64,000 nucleotides of DNA, from the NCBI GenBank assembly GCA_900465675.1, contig UBJR01000007.1:124001-188000 (forward strand), written 5' to 3'. Of this stretch, positions 56,071 to 64,000 are shown one piece after another. Below the pieces are notes generated by a model, which worked only from the letters and a program-made list of their open reading frames with translations, had not been told where the DNA came from and did not search any database. Source of the DNA: Hyphomicrobiales bacterium. Its GTDB lineage: Bacteria > Pseudomonadota > Alphaproteobacteria > Rhizobiales > Rhizobiaceae. Every line of letters begins with the position of its first letter. The first letter of the stretch is position 1. Both the position numbers and the translations under genes were made by a program.

Positions 56071-56394
56071 CGTCACTCACAATTCGGTTCAATCTTTTCC
56101 TTTCTAGGTAGCGCGACACAGTGCATGGGCACCCTGTGGGTGCTTCCTCAATGTCAGCGTAGTGCTCATCTCATTTGGCCAAAAATGCTGCCACCTTGCT
56201 CGCGATCCGAGTGCCAGAGGACGTGGTCCTATGGCGCTCGCTCTCATTATTGGCGATTTGATTTCGGATAGCGATTTCTTCAAAGTGAACTGCATTGGTC
56301 ATGTCAGCAGCGGGAGAGGACCGAGTTGCGTCTGCACCGTAACACGCAAGAACGCCAAGCATAACAGGCGCTCCGCGTGTCGATCCAGTCCCGA
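56071..56394. other. Intergenic region between PNPOx-like and DJ-1/PfpI genes
   Basis: About 320 bp. GCACCC (56129-56134) pairs with GGGTGC (56138-56143), a short hairpin after the plus-strand gene. A minus-strand frame of 63 codons occupies 56171-56362 and is listed separately. Confidence 0.4.
56171..56362 (-). CDS. Possible small hypothetical protein downstream of the DJ-1/PfpI gene
   Basis: An ATG at 56362 with GGAG about 9 bp upstream opens a 63-codon frame, 33 bp after the stop of the minus-strand DJ-1/PfpI gene. The product (MLGVLACYGADATRSSP at the start, SKVAAFLAK at the end) matches no family known here. The hydrophilic middle has no membrane helix. The spacing suggests a second gene in the unit, but it could equally be chance. 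Confidence 0.25.
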   Translation of the reverse strand: MLGVLACYGADATRSSPAADMTNAVHFEEIAIRNQIANNESERHRTTSSGTRIASKVAAFLAK

Positions 56395-57090
56395 CTAATG
56401 TGCCGTCATCTTCCTTCCTGCCGCGATCCGTTTGGCAATTCCCATCCGGGTTTCCCTCGCACCTTTGAGGTTGGCGCGCGCGGTTTCGACCACGTCCTTC
56501 GGTGCAGTAAGCGGGGAGCCGGCGTTGAATGGGGGCTTTGGATTGTACTCTAGGCGTAGCTGGACGAATTCCGCGGTTTTCTGGCCATACACTTCCGCAA
56601 CGACAGTAAGACCAAAATCGATACCGGCCGTAACGCCGCCGCCGGTTATGCGGTCGCGGTCGATGCAGACGCGTTCGTCTACGGCTTCGACACCCAATTC
56701 GGCAAGTATGTCGAGCGCATTCCAATGGGTTGTCGCGCGATATCCATCCAAAAGTCCGGCGGCGCCCAAAACCAGAGCTCCCGTGCAGACCGACGTTACG
56801 TAACGAGCGCCCATGGCCTGCTTGCGCAGAAACTCCAATACCACCTCATCCTGCATCAACGCATCGGTGCCGTATCCGCCTGGGACGCATATCAGATCAA
56901 ATTGGGGGCAATCGGCAAATGCGATCGTGGGGGCAATGCTCAAGGGCGTATCGCTCGCCACCGGTGTAGTGTCTTTCCATACCAGCGACACTTCCATGTC
57001 AGCAACGCTGCTAAAGACCTGCAGAGGACCGGTCATATCCAACTGGGTAATGTTCGGAAACACGACAATACCAATCTTCATCTTCGACAT
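56395..57090 (-). CDS. DJ-1/PfpI-family protein (isonitrile-hydratase-like), third copy
   Basis: A 231-residue DJ-1/PfpI protein more distant from the two at 31198 and 41226, with the Asp in ITQLDMTGPLQVF, the nucleophile cysteine in VTSVCTGALVLGAAGLLDGY, and CIDRDRITGGGVTAGIDFGL. It is nearer to isonitrile hydratase of pseudomonads as remembered. The ATG at 57090 (or 57081) is used. It is not divergent from a GlxA regulator here; the third GlxA-type gene lies 6 kb away at 63359. The substrate is unknown. Confidence 0.88.
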   Translation of the reverse strand: MSKMKIGIVVFPNITQLDMTGPLQVFSSVADMEVSLVWKDTTPVASDTPLSIAPTIAFADCPQFDLICVPGGYGTDALMQDEVVLEFLRKQAMGARYVTSVCTGALVLGAAGLLDGYRATTHWNALDILAELGVEAVDERVCIDRDRITGGGVTAGIDFGLTVVAEVYGQKTAEFVQLRLEYNPKPPFNAGSPLTAPKDVVETARANLKGARETRMGIAKRIAAGRKMTAH

Positions 57091-57816
57091 TGAAAACCTG
57101 CTCCAGTGGTAACTCCTAGAGGATTTAACATAACACGTTCATGTCCAAAAGGTCGTATTAACCTCGTTTTCGGACGCTAGGCTGCATTCAAATAAGCGAG
57201 TTTAGGGGTTGCTCGTTTTACATCGATGTAATGGAAGCGTCGCGTCAATCACTGCACTAACACGGCGTGATGGAGGCAATATCAAACGCGCATGCCTCGT
57301 TGATATCAAGCATCGAAGTTGCCGCGGCAACTCTCTGAAGAGGTGTTGGGACCAAGCCGGTCTCTCGATGTGGGCGGACTGATCAGCATGAAAGTGCCTG
57401 TGCTGATTATAGCCAGCTGATAGGGCCGATCACAGTCAAGTTTCACCCGACCGGAAAAACGATTCGCAGGTCAACGGCTGAGATATTGAGCGGCTTCTGC
57501 TTCCGCTCCAACCTCCAAAGCCGCATTTTGGCGCCCAGTAGTGATGCCTCTGCAATGCCGACAAGATCCAGCCGCTTGAGTGACAAAAGGCATTGGTAGT
57601 TAGGTTCAATAGTTCAATTTTTCAGACCTGACCGAGCGGCGAATATCCACGAGATAGAGACGCAATTTCGATGTTTAAGAATGGCAGAAAATGCAGGAAA
57701 TCCGACCTTGTGGACATCACGTTAGGTTATTAACGTTTCTGCCGAAGGCGTTGTCGTCTTCATCCCTCCACCGACAAAATTGCCTTCGGAACCAAATTAA
57801 ACCGGGGAACAACAAT
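57091..57816. other. Intergenic region upstream of the third importer
   Basis: About 725 bp without a gene; frames on both strands lack signals. It lies between divergent units and should hold promoters for the DJ-1/PfpI gene and the importer operon. No clear palindrome or promoter box was identified. Confidence 0.35.
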
Positions 57817-59085
57817 ATGCCTAACGATCTCAAGTATTCCGCGAGGATCAAGTCGATCAATAAGGTTTTGACGACAGCAGCGCTGTCGCTCTCCCTCGTA
57901 GGGACGTCTTTCCTTCCTTCCTTTGCTGCACAATTGTCTAACAACGTCGTAAAAATAGGCGTTCTCACCGACATGACCGGGCCTTTCGCTGATCTCGCCG
58001 GTCAGGGGTCAGTCGTCGCGGCGCAGCTGGCGGTTGAAGACTTTCTGAAATCTGGGACTTCTATTAAGGTTGAGGTCGTTTCAGCCGATCATCTCAGCAA
58101 GGCCGACGTGGGCGGCCAAATTGCCCGGCGGTGGTGGGACGCTGAAGGCGTGGACATGATCGCTGACATCACCAACTCAGCTGTAGCGCTTGCCGTGCAA
58201 TCAATGGCACGCGAGCAGAATAAGGTGATCGCGGTCGCAGCAGTCGGTTCCACAGCCTTCACTGGAGCTCAGTGCTCCAAGACCGGCTTTCAGTGGCTTC
58301 ATGACAGCTATAACTTGGTGGCGGGACCGGTCCGCAAGCTTGTCGCGCAGGGCGATGATAGCTGGTACTTCATAGCGGCTGACTATGCCTTTGGGCGCGA
58401 TATCGTCAAAGAATCAATTAAGCTCCTCGAAGCCGCTGGAGGAACGTCAAAGGGGGCAGTGTTCCATCCCACCAACAATTCTGACTATGCGTCCTTTTTG
58501 CTCCAGGCCCAAAGTTCTGGCGCAAAAGTCGTGGCCTTCGGAAATGCTGGCGGTCAGCTCGTGAGTTCTATGAAGCAGTGGAAAGAGTTCGGCATGGACG
58601 CAGGTACGCAGAAACCTGTGGCTGAGCTTATGTTCCTCACCGACGTACACGCGATGGGCGCGGAAACGGCGCAGGGCCTTAACACAGTGACAGCATGGTA
58701 CTGGGATCTGAACGACGAAAGCCGGGCTTTCGGTAAACGCTTTTACGAGCGGCGCGGTGCCATGCCGACGGCGCCCCACGCATCGGTTTATTCGATGGTT
58801 CTCCACTATTTGAGGTCTGTCGAAGCGGCTGGGACAGATGCGACCGATGCTGTGGTCGAAAAAATGCGTTCCACTCCCGTAAACGATTTCTTTGCGCCTG
58901 GAGCAAGGCTGCGCGAGGACGGAAAGCTTATTCACGATTTCTATCTCATGCAGGTCAAAACTCCTGAAGAGATGAAAGGCCAGAACGATTGGGCACTGTA
59001 CAACGTCGTGGAAAAAATCTCCGCGGACGAAGCCTACATCAAGTTGGCAGAAAGCGATTGTCCGCTGGTCAAGAAAAGCAACTAG
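57817..59085 (+). CDS. ABC transporter substrate-binding protein, HAAT family
   Basis: Periplasmic receptor of 422 residues from the branched-chain amino acid/aromatic acid branch. The Sec signal peptide has a basic start and ends about FLPSFAAQ, after which VVKIGVLTDMTGPFADLAGQ begins the mature Venus-flytrap fold. ADYAFGRDIVKESIKLLEAA and the late RSTPVNDFFAPGARLREDGK are typical of the group transporting amides, aromatic acids and related compounds. ATG 57817 is preferred; a longer frame to 57691 has no signal sequence. It leads the operon SBP - LivG - LivF - fused permease. Confidence 0.92.
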   Translation: MPNDLKYSARIKSINKVLTTAALSLSLVGTSFLPSFAAQLSNNVVKIGVLTDMTGPFADLAGQGSVVAAQLAVEDFLKSGTSIKVEVVSADHLSKADVGGQIARRWWDAEGVDMIADITNSAVALAVQSMAREQNKVIAVAAVGSTAFTGAQCSKTGFQWLHDSYNLVAGPVRKLVAQGDDSWYFIAADYAFGRDIVKESIKLLEAAGGTSKGAVFHPTNNSDYASFLLQAQSSGAKVVAFGNAGGQLVSSMKQWKEFGMDAGTQKPVAELMFLTDVHAMGAETAQGLNTVTAWYWDLNDESRAFGKRFYERRGAMPTAPHASVYSMVLHYLRSVEAAGTDATDAVVEKMRSTPVNDFFAPGARLREDGKLIHDFYLMQVKTPEEMKGQNDWALYNVVEKISADEAYIKLAESDCPLVKKSN

Positions 59086-59151
59086 CGGGCAACTCTGCGA
59101 AAACAGAAGCCGGTAGATTCCTGTCTTTGAGAGAACTGGACGTATTCAGCT

Positions 59152-59901
59152 ATGGAATACCTGATCGAGACTGAACATTTAACCAAGGAATTTGCCGGTT
59201 TCGTCGCGGTAAAAGACGTGTCGCTCAAAATTCGCAAAGGAAGCATACATGCTCTAATCGGCCCGAACGGCGCCGGCAAGACGACGTGCTTCAACCTCCT
59301 CACGAAGTTTATCAAGCCCTCAACCGGGCGAATTAAATACAAGGGCAATGACATCACGCACATGCCGGCGGCGGATATTGCTAGGCTAGGCATTGTACGT
59401 TCCTTCCAGATTTCAGCAGTGTTTCCAAGAATGTCCGCGCTGCAAAATGTCAGGGTGGCATTGCAGCGCCGGCGCGGAGGTTCTTTCGACTTCTGGAGGT
59501 CCAAAGCTATTTTGGACGGCTTCAACGCCCGGGCTGAAGAGCTCCTCGATGATGTAGGGCTGAAGGAATATACGCACACGCTAGCCAAGGAATTGCCCTA
59601 CGGGCGAAAGCGCGCGCTCGAAATAGCGACAACACTTGCGCTAGATCCCGAGATGCTTCTGCTTGACGAACCCATGGCAGGAATGGGCCAAGACGACATC
59701 GTTCGAGTTTCCAGGCTGATAAAGCAAATTTCCAAAGACCGCACGGTCTTGATGGTTGAGCACAATCTTAACGTTGTGGCCGAACTTTCAGATGAAATCA
59801 CAGTCCTGACGCGTGGGCAAATTCTGGCAACTGGTTCCTATGAAGAGCTTTCAAACGATCCAAAGGTCCAGGACGCTTACCTGGGGGCCGGCCATGACTG
59901 A
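59152..59901 (+). CDS. ABC transporter ATP-binding protein, LivG-like
   Basis: A 249-residue ATPase: Walker A GPNGAGKTT, Q-loop near IVRSFQISAVFPRM, signature LPYGRKRALEIATTLALDP, Walker B MLLLDEPMAGMGQ and switch MVEHNLNVV. It starts 66 bp after the binding-protein gene and overlaps the next ATPase by 8 bp. Confidence 0.93.
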   Translation: MEYLIETEHLTKEFAGFVAVKDVSLKIRKGSIHALIGPNGAGKTTCFNLLTKFIKPSTGRIKYKGNDITHMPAADIARLGIVRSFQISAVFPRMSALQNVRVALQRRRGGSFDFWRSKAILDGFNARAEELLDDVGLKEYTHTLAKELPYGRKRALEIATTLALDPEMLLLDEPMAGMGQDDIVRVSRLIKQISKDRTVLMVEHNLNVVAELSDEITVLTRGQILATGSYEELSNDPKVQDAYLGAGHD

Positions 59902-60646
59902 GGGCACAGCTTTGCGACGCACGACGCCGGTTGCCGTTAATTCTTCTTCAGACCAATTTTCGGTGGGGGGCCTTGAGGCCTGGTATGGGGAATCTCACGT
60001 CCTGCACGGTGTAGATTTCGAGGTGAAAAGGGGCGAAGTCGTCACGCTTCTCGGTCGAAACGGTGCCGGCAAGACGACCACGCTGAAGTCGATCATGGGC
60101 TTGATCGGGCGACGTCGCGGATCAGTACGATTCGAGGGTTCAGAACTTATCGCCGCGAAACCGGACAAGATTGCCCGAATGGGAATTGCTTATTGCCCGG
60201 AAGAGCGCGGCATATTTTCGAGTTTGACGGTTGACGAAAATTTTCTGCTGCCTCCCATCGTGCGCAAAGGCGGGATGTCCGTCGACGATATCTACGAACT
60301 CTTCCCGAACATCAAAGGACGGGGTGCAAGCCAAGGCACCAAGCTGTCGGGTGGCGAACAGCAAATGCTGGCAATCGCGCGCATTCTTAGAACTGGCGCG
60401 AATTTCCTGATGCTGGACGAACCAACCGAAGGAATTGCGCCTGTCATCATTCAGCAGATCGGGCGAACCATTCAACGGCTAAAAGAAAAAAACTTCACGA
60501 TCTTACTAGTGGAGCAGAACTTCCGCTTCGCGGCAGGAATCGCGGACCGTCACTACGTGATGGATCAAGGCAGGGTAATCGACGAGTTTTCCAACGATGA
60601 ACTGCACAAGAACATGGCCAAAGTCAAAGCCTACCTGGGTGTATGA
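59894..60646 (+). CDS. ABC transporter ATP-binding protein, LivF-like
   Basis: A 250-residue ATPase with a short N-terminal extension of about 25 residues, then Walker A GRNGAGKTT, signature LSGGEQQMLAIARIL, Walker B FLMLDEPTEGIAPV and switch LLVEQNFRF. The ATG at 59894 overlaps the preceding gene (ATGACTGA). A longer frame to 59813 lies inside the other ATPase gene and is unlikely. Confidence 0.93.
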   Translation: MTEGTALRRTTPVAVNSSSDQFSVGGLEAWYGESHVLHGVDFEVKRGEVVTLLGRNGAGKTTTLKSIMGLIGRRRGSVRFEGSELIAAKPDKIARMGIAYCPEERGIFSSLTVDENFLLPPIVRKGGMSVDDIYELFPNIKGRGASQGTKLSGGEQQMLAIARILRTGANFLMLDEPTEGIAPVIIQQIGRTIQRLKEKNFTILLVEQNFRFAAGIADRHYVMDQGRVIDEFSNDELHKNMAKVKAYLGV

Positions 60647-60659
60647 CTGAAATAACAAT

Positions 60660-62573
60660 ATGGGGATACCGATGCAGGCATTTTTGGCGCAGCTTTTTTT
60701 AGGTCTGATTAATGGCTCGTTCTACGCGCTTTTGAGTCTTGGCCTGGCCGTCATTTTCGGCATGTTGAATATCATCAATTTCGCCCATGGCGCGCTTTAT
60801 ATGCTTGGAGCATTTTGTGCCTATTTCCTGCTCACGTATCTCGGCTTGGGCTATTGGACGGCCCTCATCCTGACGCCCATCATCGTTGGCGCATTTGGTA
60901 TTCTACTCGAGCGCTTGCTTATTCGGCGGGTCGCCAAGCTCGACCATCTTTATGGTCTGCTGTTGACGTTTGGCCTAACACTGATCTTGCAGGGCATTTT
61001 CCTCAATTTTTTCGGCTCCTCTGGACAGCGTTATCCAATTCCATCTCAATTGAGCGGCGCGATCAATGTCGGCTTCATGTTTTTGCCGATTTACCGCATT
61101 TGGGTCGTAGTTTTCTCACTGATCGTTTGTTTAGCCACGTGGTATGTCATTGAGAGAACGCGGCTCGGGTCTTATCTCCGTGCGGCCACGGAGAACCCCT
61201 CACTCGTTCGAGCGTTCGGCATCAATGTGCCGGTCATGGTGACCTTAACGTACGGATTCGGCGTTGCGCTCGCGGCTTTGGCTGGCGTGCTCGCCGCCCC
61301 GATCAATCAAGTCGCACCTCTGATGGGCGCGGACTTGATCATTGTCGTATTCGCGGTGGTGGTGATCGGCGGAATGGGTTCCATTCTCGGCGCGATCATT
61401 GCCGGCTTTTCCCTCGGTCTTGTCGAGGGATTGACGAAATTCATATACCCGGAAGCAGCAAATACGGTCATCTTCGTGCTCATGGCCATCATTCTGTTGA
61501 TCAGGCCAACAGGTCTTATTGGGCGCATTATGGCCAATATTCAGCCTGTAGTGGACGCGGAAGATACGGTCCCGTCTCAGAGCATTGATTTTGAGAAGTT
61601 CGGCATCATCGCGCTAGTGTTGGCTCTGGCTCTGGTGCCACTGACAGAGATCTATCCGTATTTCGTGATGCAGGCGCTTTGCTTCTCTTTGGTCGCGAGC
61701 GCATTCAGTCTTCTGATTGGCTATGCGGGACTTCTGTCTTTTGGACATGCGATGTTTTTTGGAACTGCCGGGTATATTACAGCCCATTCTCTCAAAGTTT
61801 GGGGCCTCAGTCCTGAACTCGCGATCCTGCTTGGAGTCTCTGCCGCGGCGACGCTGGGGGTTATCGCGGGAGCTGTCTCGATCCACCGACAAGGCATTTA
61901 CTTCGCCATGATCACCTTAGCCCTATCGCAGATGGTATATTTCTTTTATCAACAAGCACCGTTCACTCATAATGAAGATGGTATTCAAGGCGTGCCGCTT
62001 GGGCTGCTCTTCGGCATATTCGATCTGTCGCACGGAACCACACTTTACTATTTCGTACTCATTGGTTTCATAATCGGTATCGGGATCACCTATCGCATCA
62101 TGCAATCGCCTTTCGGCGAGGTTCTGCTGTCCATCCGGGAAAGCGAGCCACGAGCGATTTCCCTTGGCTACAAAACCAACAATTACAAGTTCCTCGTCTT
62201 TGTTCTATCGGGGGCTTTGGCTGGCTTTGCTGGATCGCTGAAAGTTTTTGTGGGTCAAAACGCCTCCCTTACCGACGTGCATTGGTCTATGTCAGGCGAG
62301 ATTGTCCTCATAACACTGATCGGCGGTCTCGGCACGCTGCTAGGTCCAGTCGTGGGATCTTTTATCGTGATTGCCATGCAGCAATATCTTGCCGACTTTG
62401 GCCAATGGGTAACGGTGCTCCAAGGCCTCGTGTTTATACTCTGCGTACTATTGTTCCGCCGTGGCATCATCGGTGAACTCTTTCACTATTCTGGTTTACG
62501 CTCTCAGAAAAGACGGACGCAAAAAGCAGGCCACACAAAAATGTACGAGACCAAATTGGACGCAAAAGGTTGA
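60660..62573 (+). CDS. ABC transporter permease, LivH-LivM fusion
   Basis: One polypeptide of 637 residues carrying both membrane subunits. The first half (about 1-300) is LivH-like (SLGLAVIFGMLNIINFAHGA). After a hydrophilic linker (about 300-315), the second half is LivM-like (AFSLLIGYAGLLSFGHAMFF, GTAGYI, SIRESEPRAISLGYKTNNYK). The count suggests 16-18 helices. The fusion replaces the two separate permeases of the importer at 48293-50199. Start is ATG 60660; ATG 60672 has GGGGA upstream and is an alternative. It closes the operon. Confidence 0.93.
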   Translation: MGIPMQAFLAQLFLGLINGSFYALLSLGLAVIFGMLNIINFAHGALYMLGAFCAYFLLTYLGLGYWTALILTPIIVGAFGILLERLLIRRVAKLDHLYGLLLTFGLTLILQGIFLNFFGSSGQRYPIPSQLSGAINVGFMFLPIYRIWVVVFSLIVCLATWYVIERTRLGSYLRAATENPSLVRAFGINVPVMVTLTYGFGVALAALAGVLAAPINQVAPLMGADLIIVVFAVVVIGGMGSILGAIIAGFSLGLVEGLTKFIYPEAANTVIFVLMAIILLIRPTGLIGRIMANIQPVVDAEDTVPSQSIDFEKFGIIALVLALALVPLTEIYPYFVMQALCFSLVASAFSLLIGYAGLLSFGHAMFFGTAGYITAHSLKVWGLSPELAILLGVSAAATLGVIAGAVSIHRQGIYFAMITLALSQMVYFFYQQAPFTHNEDGIQGVPLGLLFGIFDLSHGTTLYYFVLIGFIIGIGITYRIMQSPFGEVLLSIRESEPRAISLGYKTNNYKFLVFVLSGALAGFAGSLKVFVGQNASLTDVHWSMSGEIVLITLIGGLGTLLGPVVGSFIVIAMQQYLADFGQWVTVLQGLVFILCVLLFRRGIIGELFHYSGLRSQKRRTQKAGHTKMYETKLDAKG

Positions 62574-63358
62574 ATACTGCGTCCTCGGTTAAATACCTGA
62601 CCAACGCGTTGGCCCGACCGGCCTCGATGCGAGGCGTGATCCAGAATTTCTTATCTGTCAGCATGACCGCATGGGGAATCGGTGTCTCGGCCGGTTCCAA
62701 ATCTGTCCGAGGATGGGGGAAAAAATACGTGAGCCGTGCCGGAGACGCATTTCGATTTCCTTGCACGGCGTCACCTTCGAGAAATTGATATGTCGAATGT
62801 CGATAGATGCTGGGATGGGATGATTAGAAGGCCTGATATTCGCTTGCGAGGGTTGTGAACGCTATGGGCGTGCATAGTTCGCCTAACCATGGACCGGAAA
62901 CGTTGCTGTTTCGGAAGCAATGATCTGCCATAGCCACTTGTGCCCATGGTCGAACTTGATCCCAAGAAGCATCCGATCGTAAGAATTTCGCCGGAGCAGG
63001 TGACGGTGGCGGCTGGTTGGCACGGTTGCTGACATCGATCGATGCTATCGCTAAAGATTCCTCACCTGATGCCACTGTGGCGAGCTGGCCCACCATCGCC
63101 AAGCGATCTCCATCAAGGGCTCAGTTGATCAGTCCGCCTTTCCGATTTCAGAGCTAACGCCACCAAGTTTAAAAGGCTCTACCTGGCGACCGCATCGGAC
63201 TTTTTTTATCGCGCATGTCAACAAGCCTCGGAATTTGAAAGCCAGTGGCCACTGCGCTGCGCCTGATTGATGACGGTGCCGGTTGACGACCTGTCTTGAC
63301 GGCAGGGCCTCCGCATGAAAACTTCATCTGTAAATGCGTGTTCCCTGAATTTCGGACC
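62574..63358. other. Intergenic region with unidentified, protein-like fragments
   Basis: About 785 bp between the importer and a GlxA-type regulator. The minus-strand frame near 62570-62766 reads like coding sequence (AETPIPHAVMLTDKKFWITP, EAGRANALVRYLTED) but has no recognised family and no clear start. A second minus frame at 62824-63102 also looks protein-like. They may be pieces of a decayed gene. No RNA gene or repeat was seen. Confidence 0.35.
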
Positions 63359-64000
63359 ATGGCTATGATTGCAATCCTCGTTTACCCCGACTTTCAGCTT
63401 CTTGACGCGACTGGTCCGGCCGCAGTGTTCGAGGTTGCTCGGAGATATGTGCCTTCCGCCCCCGATATAAAGATGATTGCGGTTAAAGGTGGAATAGTAC
63501 GAAGCTCGTCCAAGGTTGAAGTCGTGGCCGCGGAACTGCCCCCGGCAGTTGAAGTGTCAACATTGATAGTAGTTGGAGCTTTAGAAATTGAGGAAGTCAT
63601 TAAGTGCCAGTCAACGATCGCCTACGTTCGCCAGCTTGCGAGTGTAGGTGTGCGGATCGCGAGTGTCTGCTCTGGCGCATATGTTCTGGCTGAAGCTGGT
63701 CTGCTCGATGCACGAAAGGCAACGACCCATTGGTGCCGTACGCAGGATTTTGTTGTGCGCTACCCTAACGTCAGGCTTGATCCTGATCGGATCTATCTCA
63801 ATGACGGTAATATTTGGACATCTGGCGGTGTTACAGCTGGCATCGATCTCGCTTTGGCCATTACGAGCCATGATCACGGCGATGATATTGCCAAGGAGGT
63901 TGCACGCCAGCTCGTAGTCTACCATCGGCGCGGCGGGGGCCAGTCACAGTTCTCGTCCTTGCTCGAGTTGAAATCTCCCGACGGGCGTTTCGGACCTTTG
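63359..64000 (+). CDS. GlxA-family transcriptional regulator, N-terminal part (3' end outside window)
   Basis: The frame from ATG 63359 stays open to the window edge (214 codons). It holds the DJ-1/PfpI-like sensor domain of a GlxA/CdhR-type regulator: AILVYPDFQLLDATGPAAVF, SVCSGAYVLAEAGLLDARKA, TTHWCRTQDF and TSGGVTAGIDLALAI, ending just before the AraC helix-turn-helix expected downstream (QLVVYHRRGGGQSQFSSLLE). It is the third such regulator in the window. Its position after the importer operon suggests control of that or of genes beyond the window. ATG 63365 is an equally possible start. Confidence 0.88.
   Translation, partial: MAMIAILVYPDFQLLDATGPAAVFEVARRYVPSAPDIKMIAVKGGIVRSSSKVEVVAAELPPAVEVSTLIVVGALEIEEVIKCQSTIAYVRQLASVGVRIASVCSGAYVLAEAGLLDARKATTHWCRTQDFVVRYPNVRLDPDRIYLNDGNIWTSGGVTAGIDLALAITSHDHGDDIAKEVARQLVVYHRRGGGQSQFSSLLELKSPDGRFGPL

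Noticed and set aside
57091-57816. Possible integration site or origin in the large gap
   Set aside because: No iterons, no DnaA-box clusters and no integrase or repABC genes nearby.
1-64000. tRNA, rRNA or CRISPR features
   Set aside because: No T-loop-like GGTTCGAATCC with a paired acceptor stem, no rRNA sequence and no regularly spaced repeats were found on either strand by eye.

Overview
The window reads as accessory catabolic DNA from a moderately GC-rich alphaproteobacterium, most likely a member of the Rhizobiaceae (Rhizobium, Ensifer or Agrobacterium type). The grounds are the gene families: a PccR-type regulator divergent from a pccB-pccA-methylmalonyl-CoA mutase operon, DUF3422, cytoplasmic PAS chemoreceptors, many periplasmic-binding-protein ABC importers, and LysR, HxlR, GlxA and TetR regulators next to small oxidoreductase genes. 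No rRNA, tRNA, CRISPR array, phage or replication gene was seen. The only mobile DNA recognised is a decayed IS3-type fragment near 0.7 kb. Species and replicon (chromosome, chromid or plasmid) cannot be fixed from the sequence alone.

Layout. 0-1.3 kb: the 3' part of a LysR regulator and the IS remnant. 1.3-4.4 kb: pntAB, the proton-translocating transhydrogenase. 5.1-6.9 kb: a soluble chemoreceptor ending in a CheR-tether-like WEEF tail. 7.0-11.1 kb: a small HxlR regulon (SDR, HxlR regulator, secreted lipase plus CurA-like reductase) whose two promoters share a 48-bp block. 11.3-13.1 kb: a Cache-domain chemoreceptor. 13.5-18.6 kb (minus): an operon of M20 amidohydrolase, aldehyde dehydrogenase, KBL and SDR-type threonine dehydrogenase, with a divergent AraC regulator. 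19.8-27.0 kb (minus): GMC oxidoreductase plus a peptide-type ABC importer whose fused ATPase has one degenerate half. Together the 13.5-27 kb genes could take an N-acyl amino-diol to glycine plus an acyl-CoA (inference). 27-30.7 kb: two regulator/oxidoreductase pairs (HxlR with a zinc-type dehydrogenase-fold reductase; TetR with an FAD monooxygenase and a clear palindromic operator).

31.2-43.3 kb: the propionyl-CoA to succinyl-CoA operon (pccB, a 70-residue unknown protein, pccA, mutase, epimerase) with its ScfR/PccR regulator. It is flanked on both sides by similar divergent pairs of a DJ-1/PfpI protein and a GlxA-type AraC regulator. 43.5-44.8 kb: a DUF3422 membrane protein.

45.4-56.1 kb: a second catabolic cluster on the plus strand: aldehyde dehydrogenase, a urea/amide-type (UrtA/AmiC-like) ABC importer, a GMC oxidoreductase closely similar to the first, an aminotransferase, a beta-carbonic anhydrase and a PNPOx-fold protein. 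A third DJ-1/PfpI gene follows. 57.8-62.6 kb: a further HAAT-family importer with a fused LivH-LivM permease. The window ends inside a third GlxA-type regulator. The overall picture is of scavenging small organic nitrogen compounds: import, alcohol and aldehyde oxidation, amide or amine removal, and entry of the carbon as acetyl-, propionyl- or other acyl-CoA.
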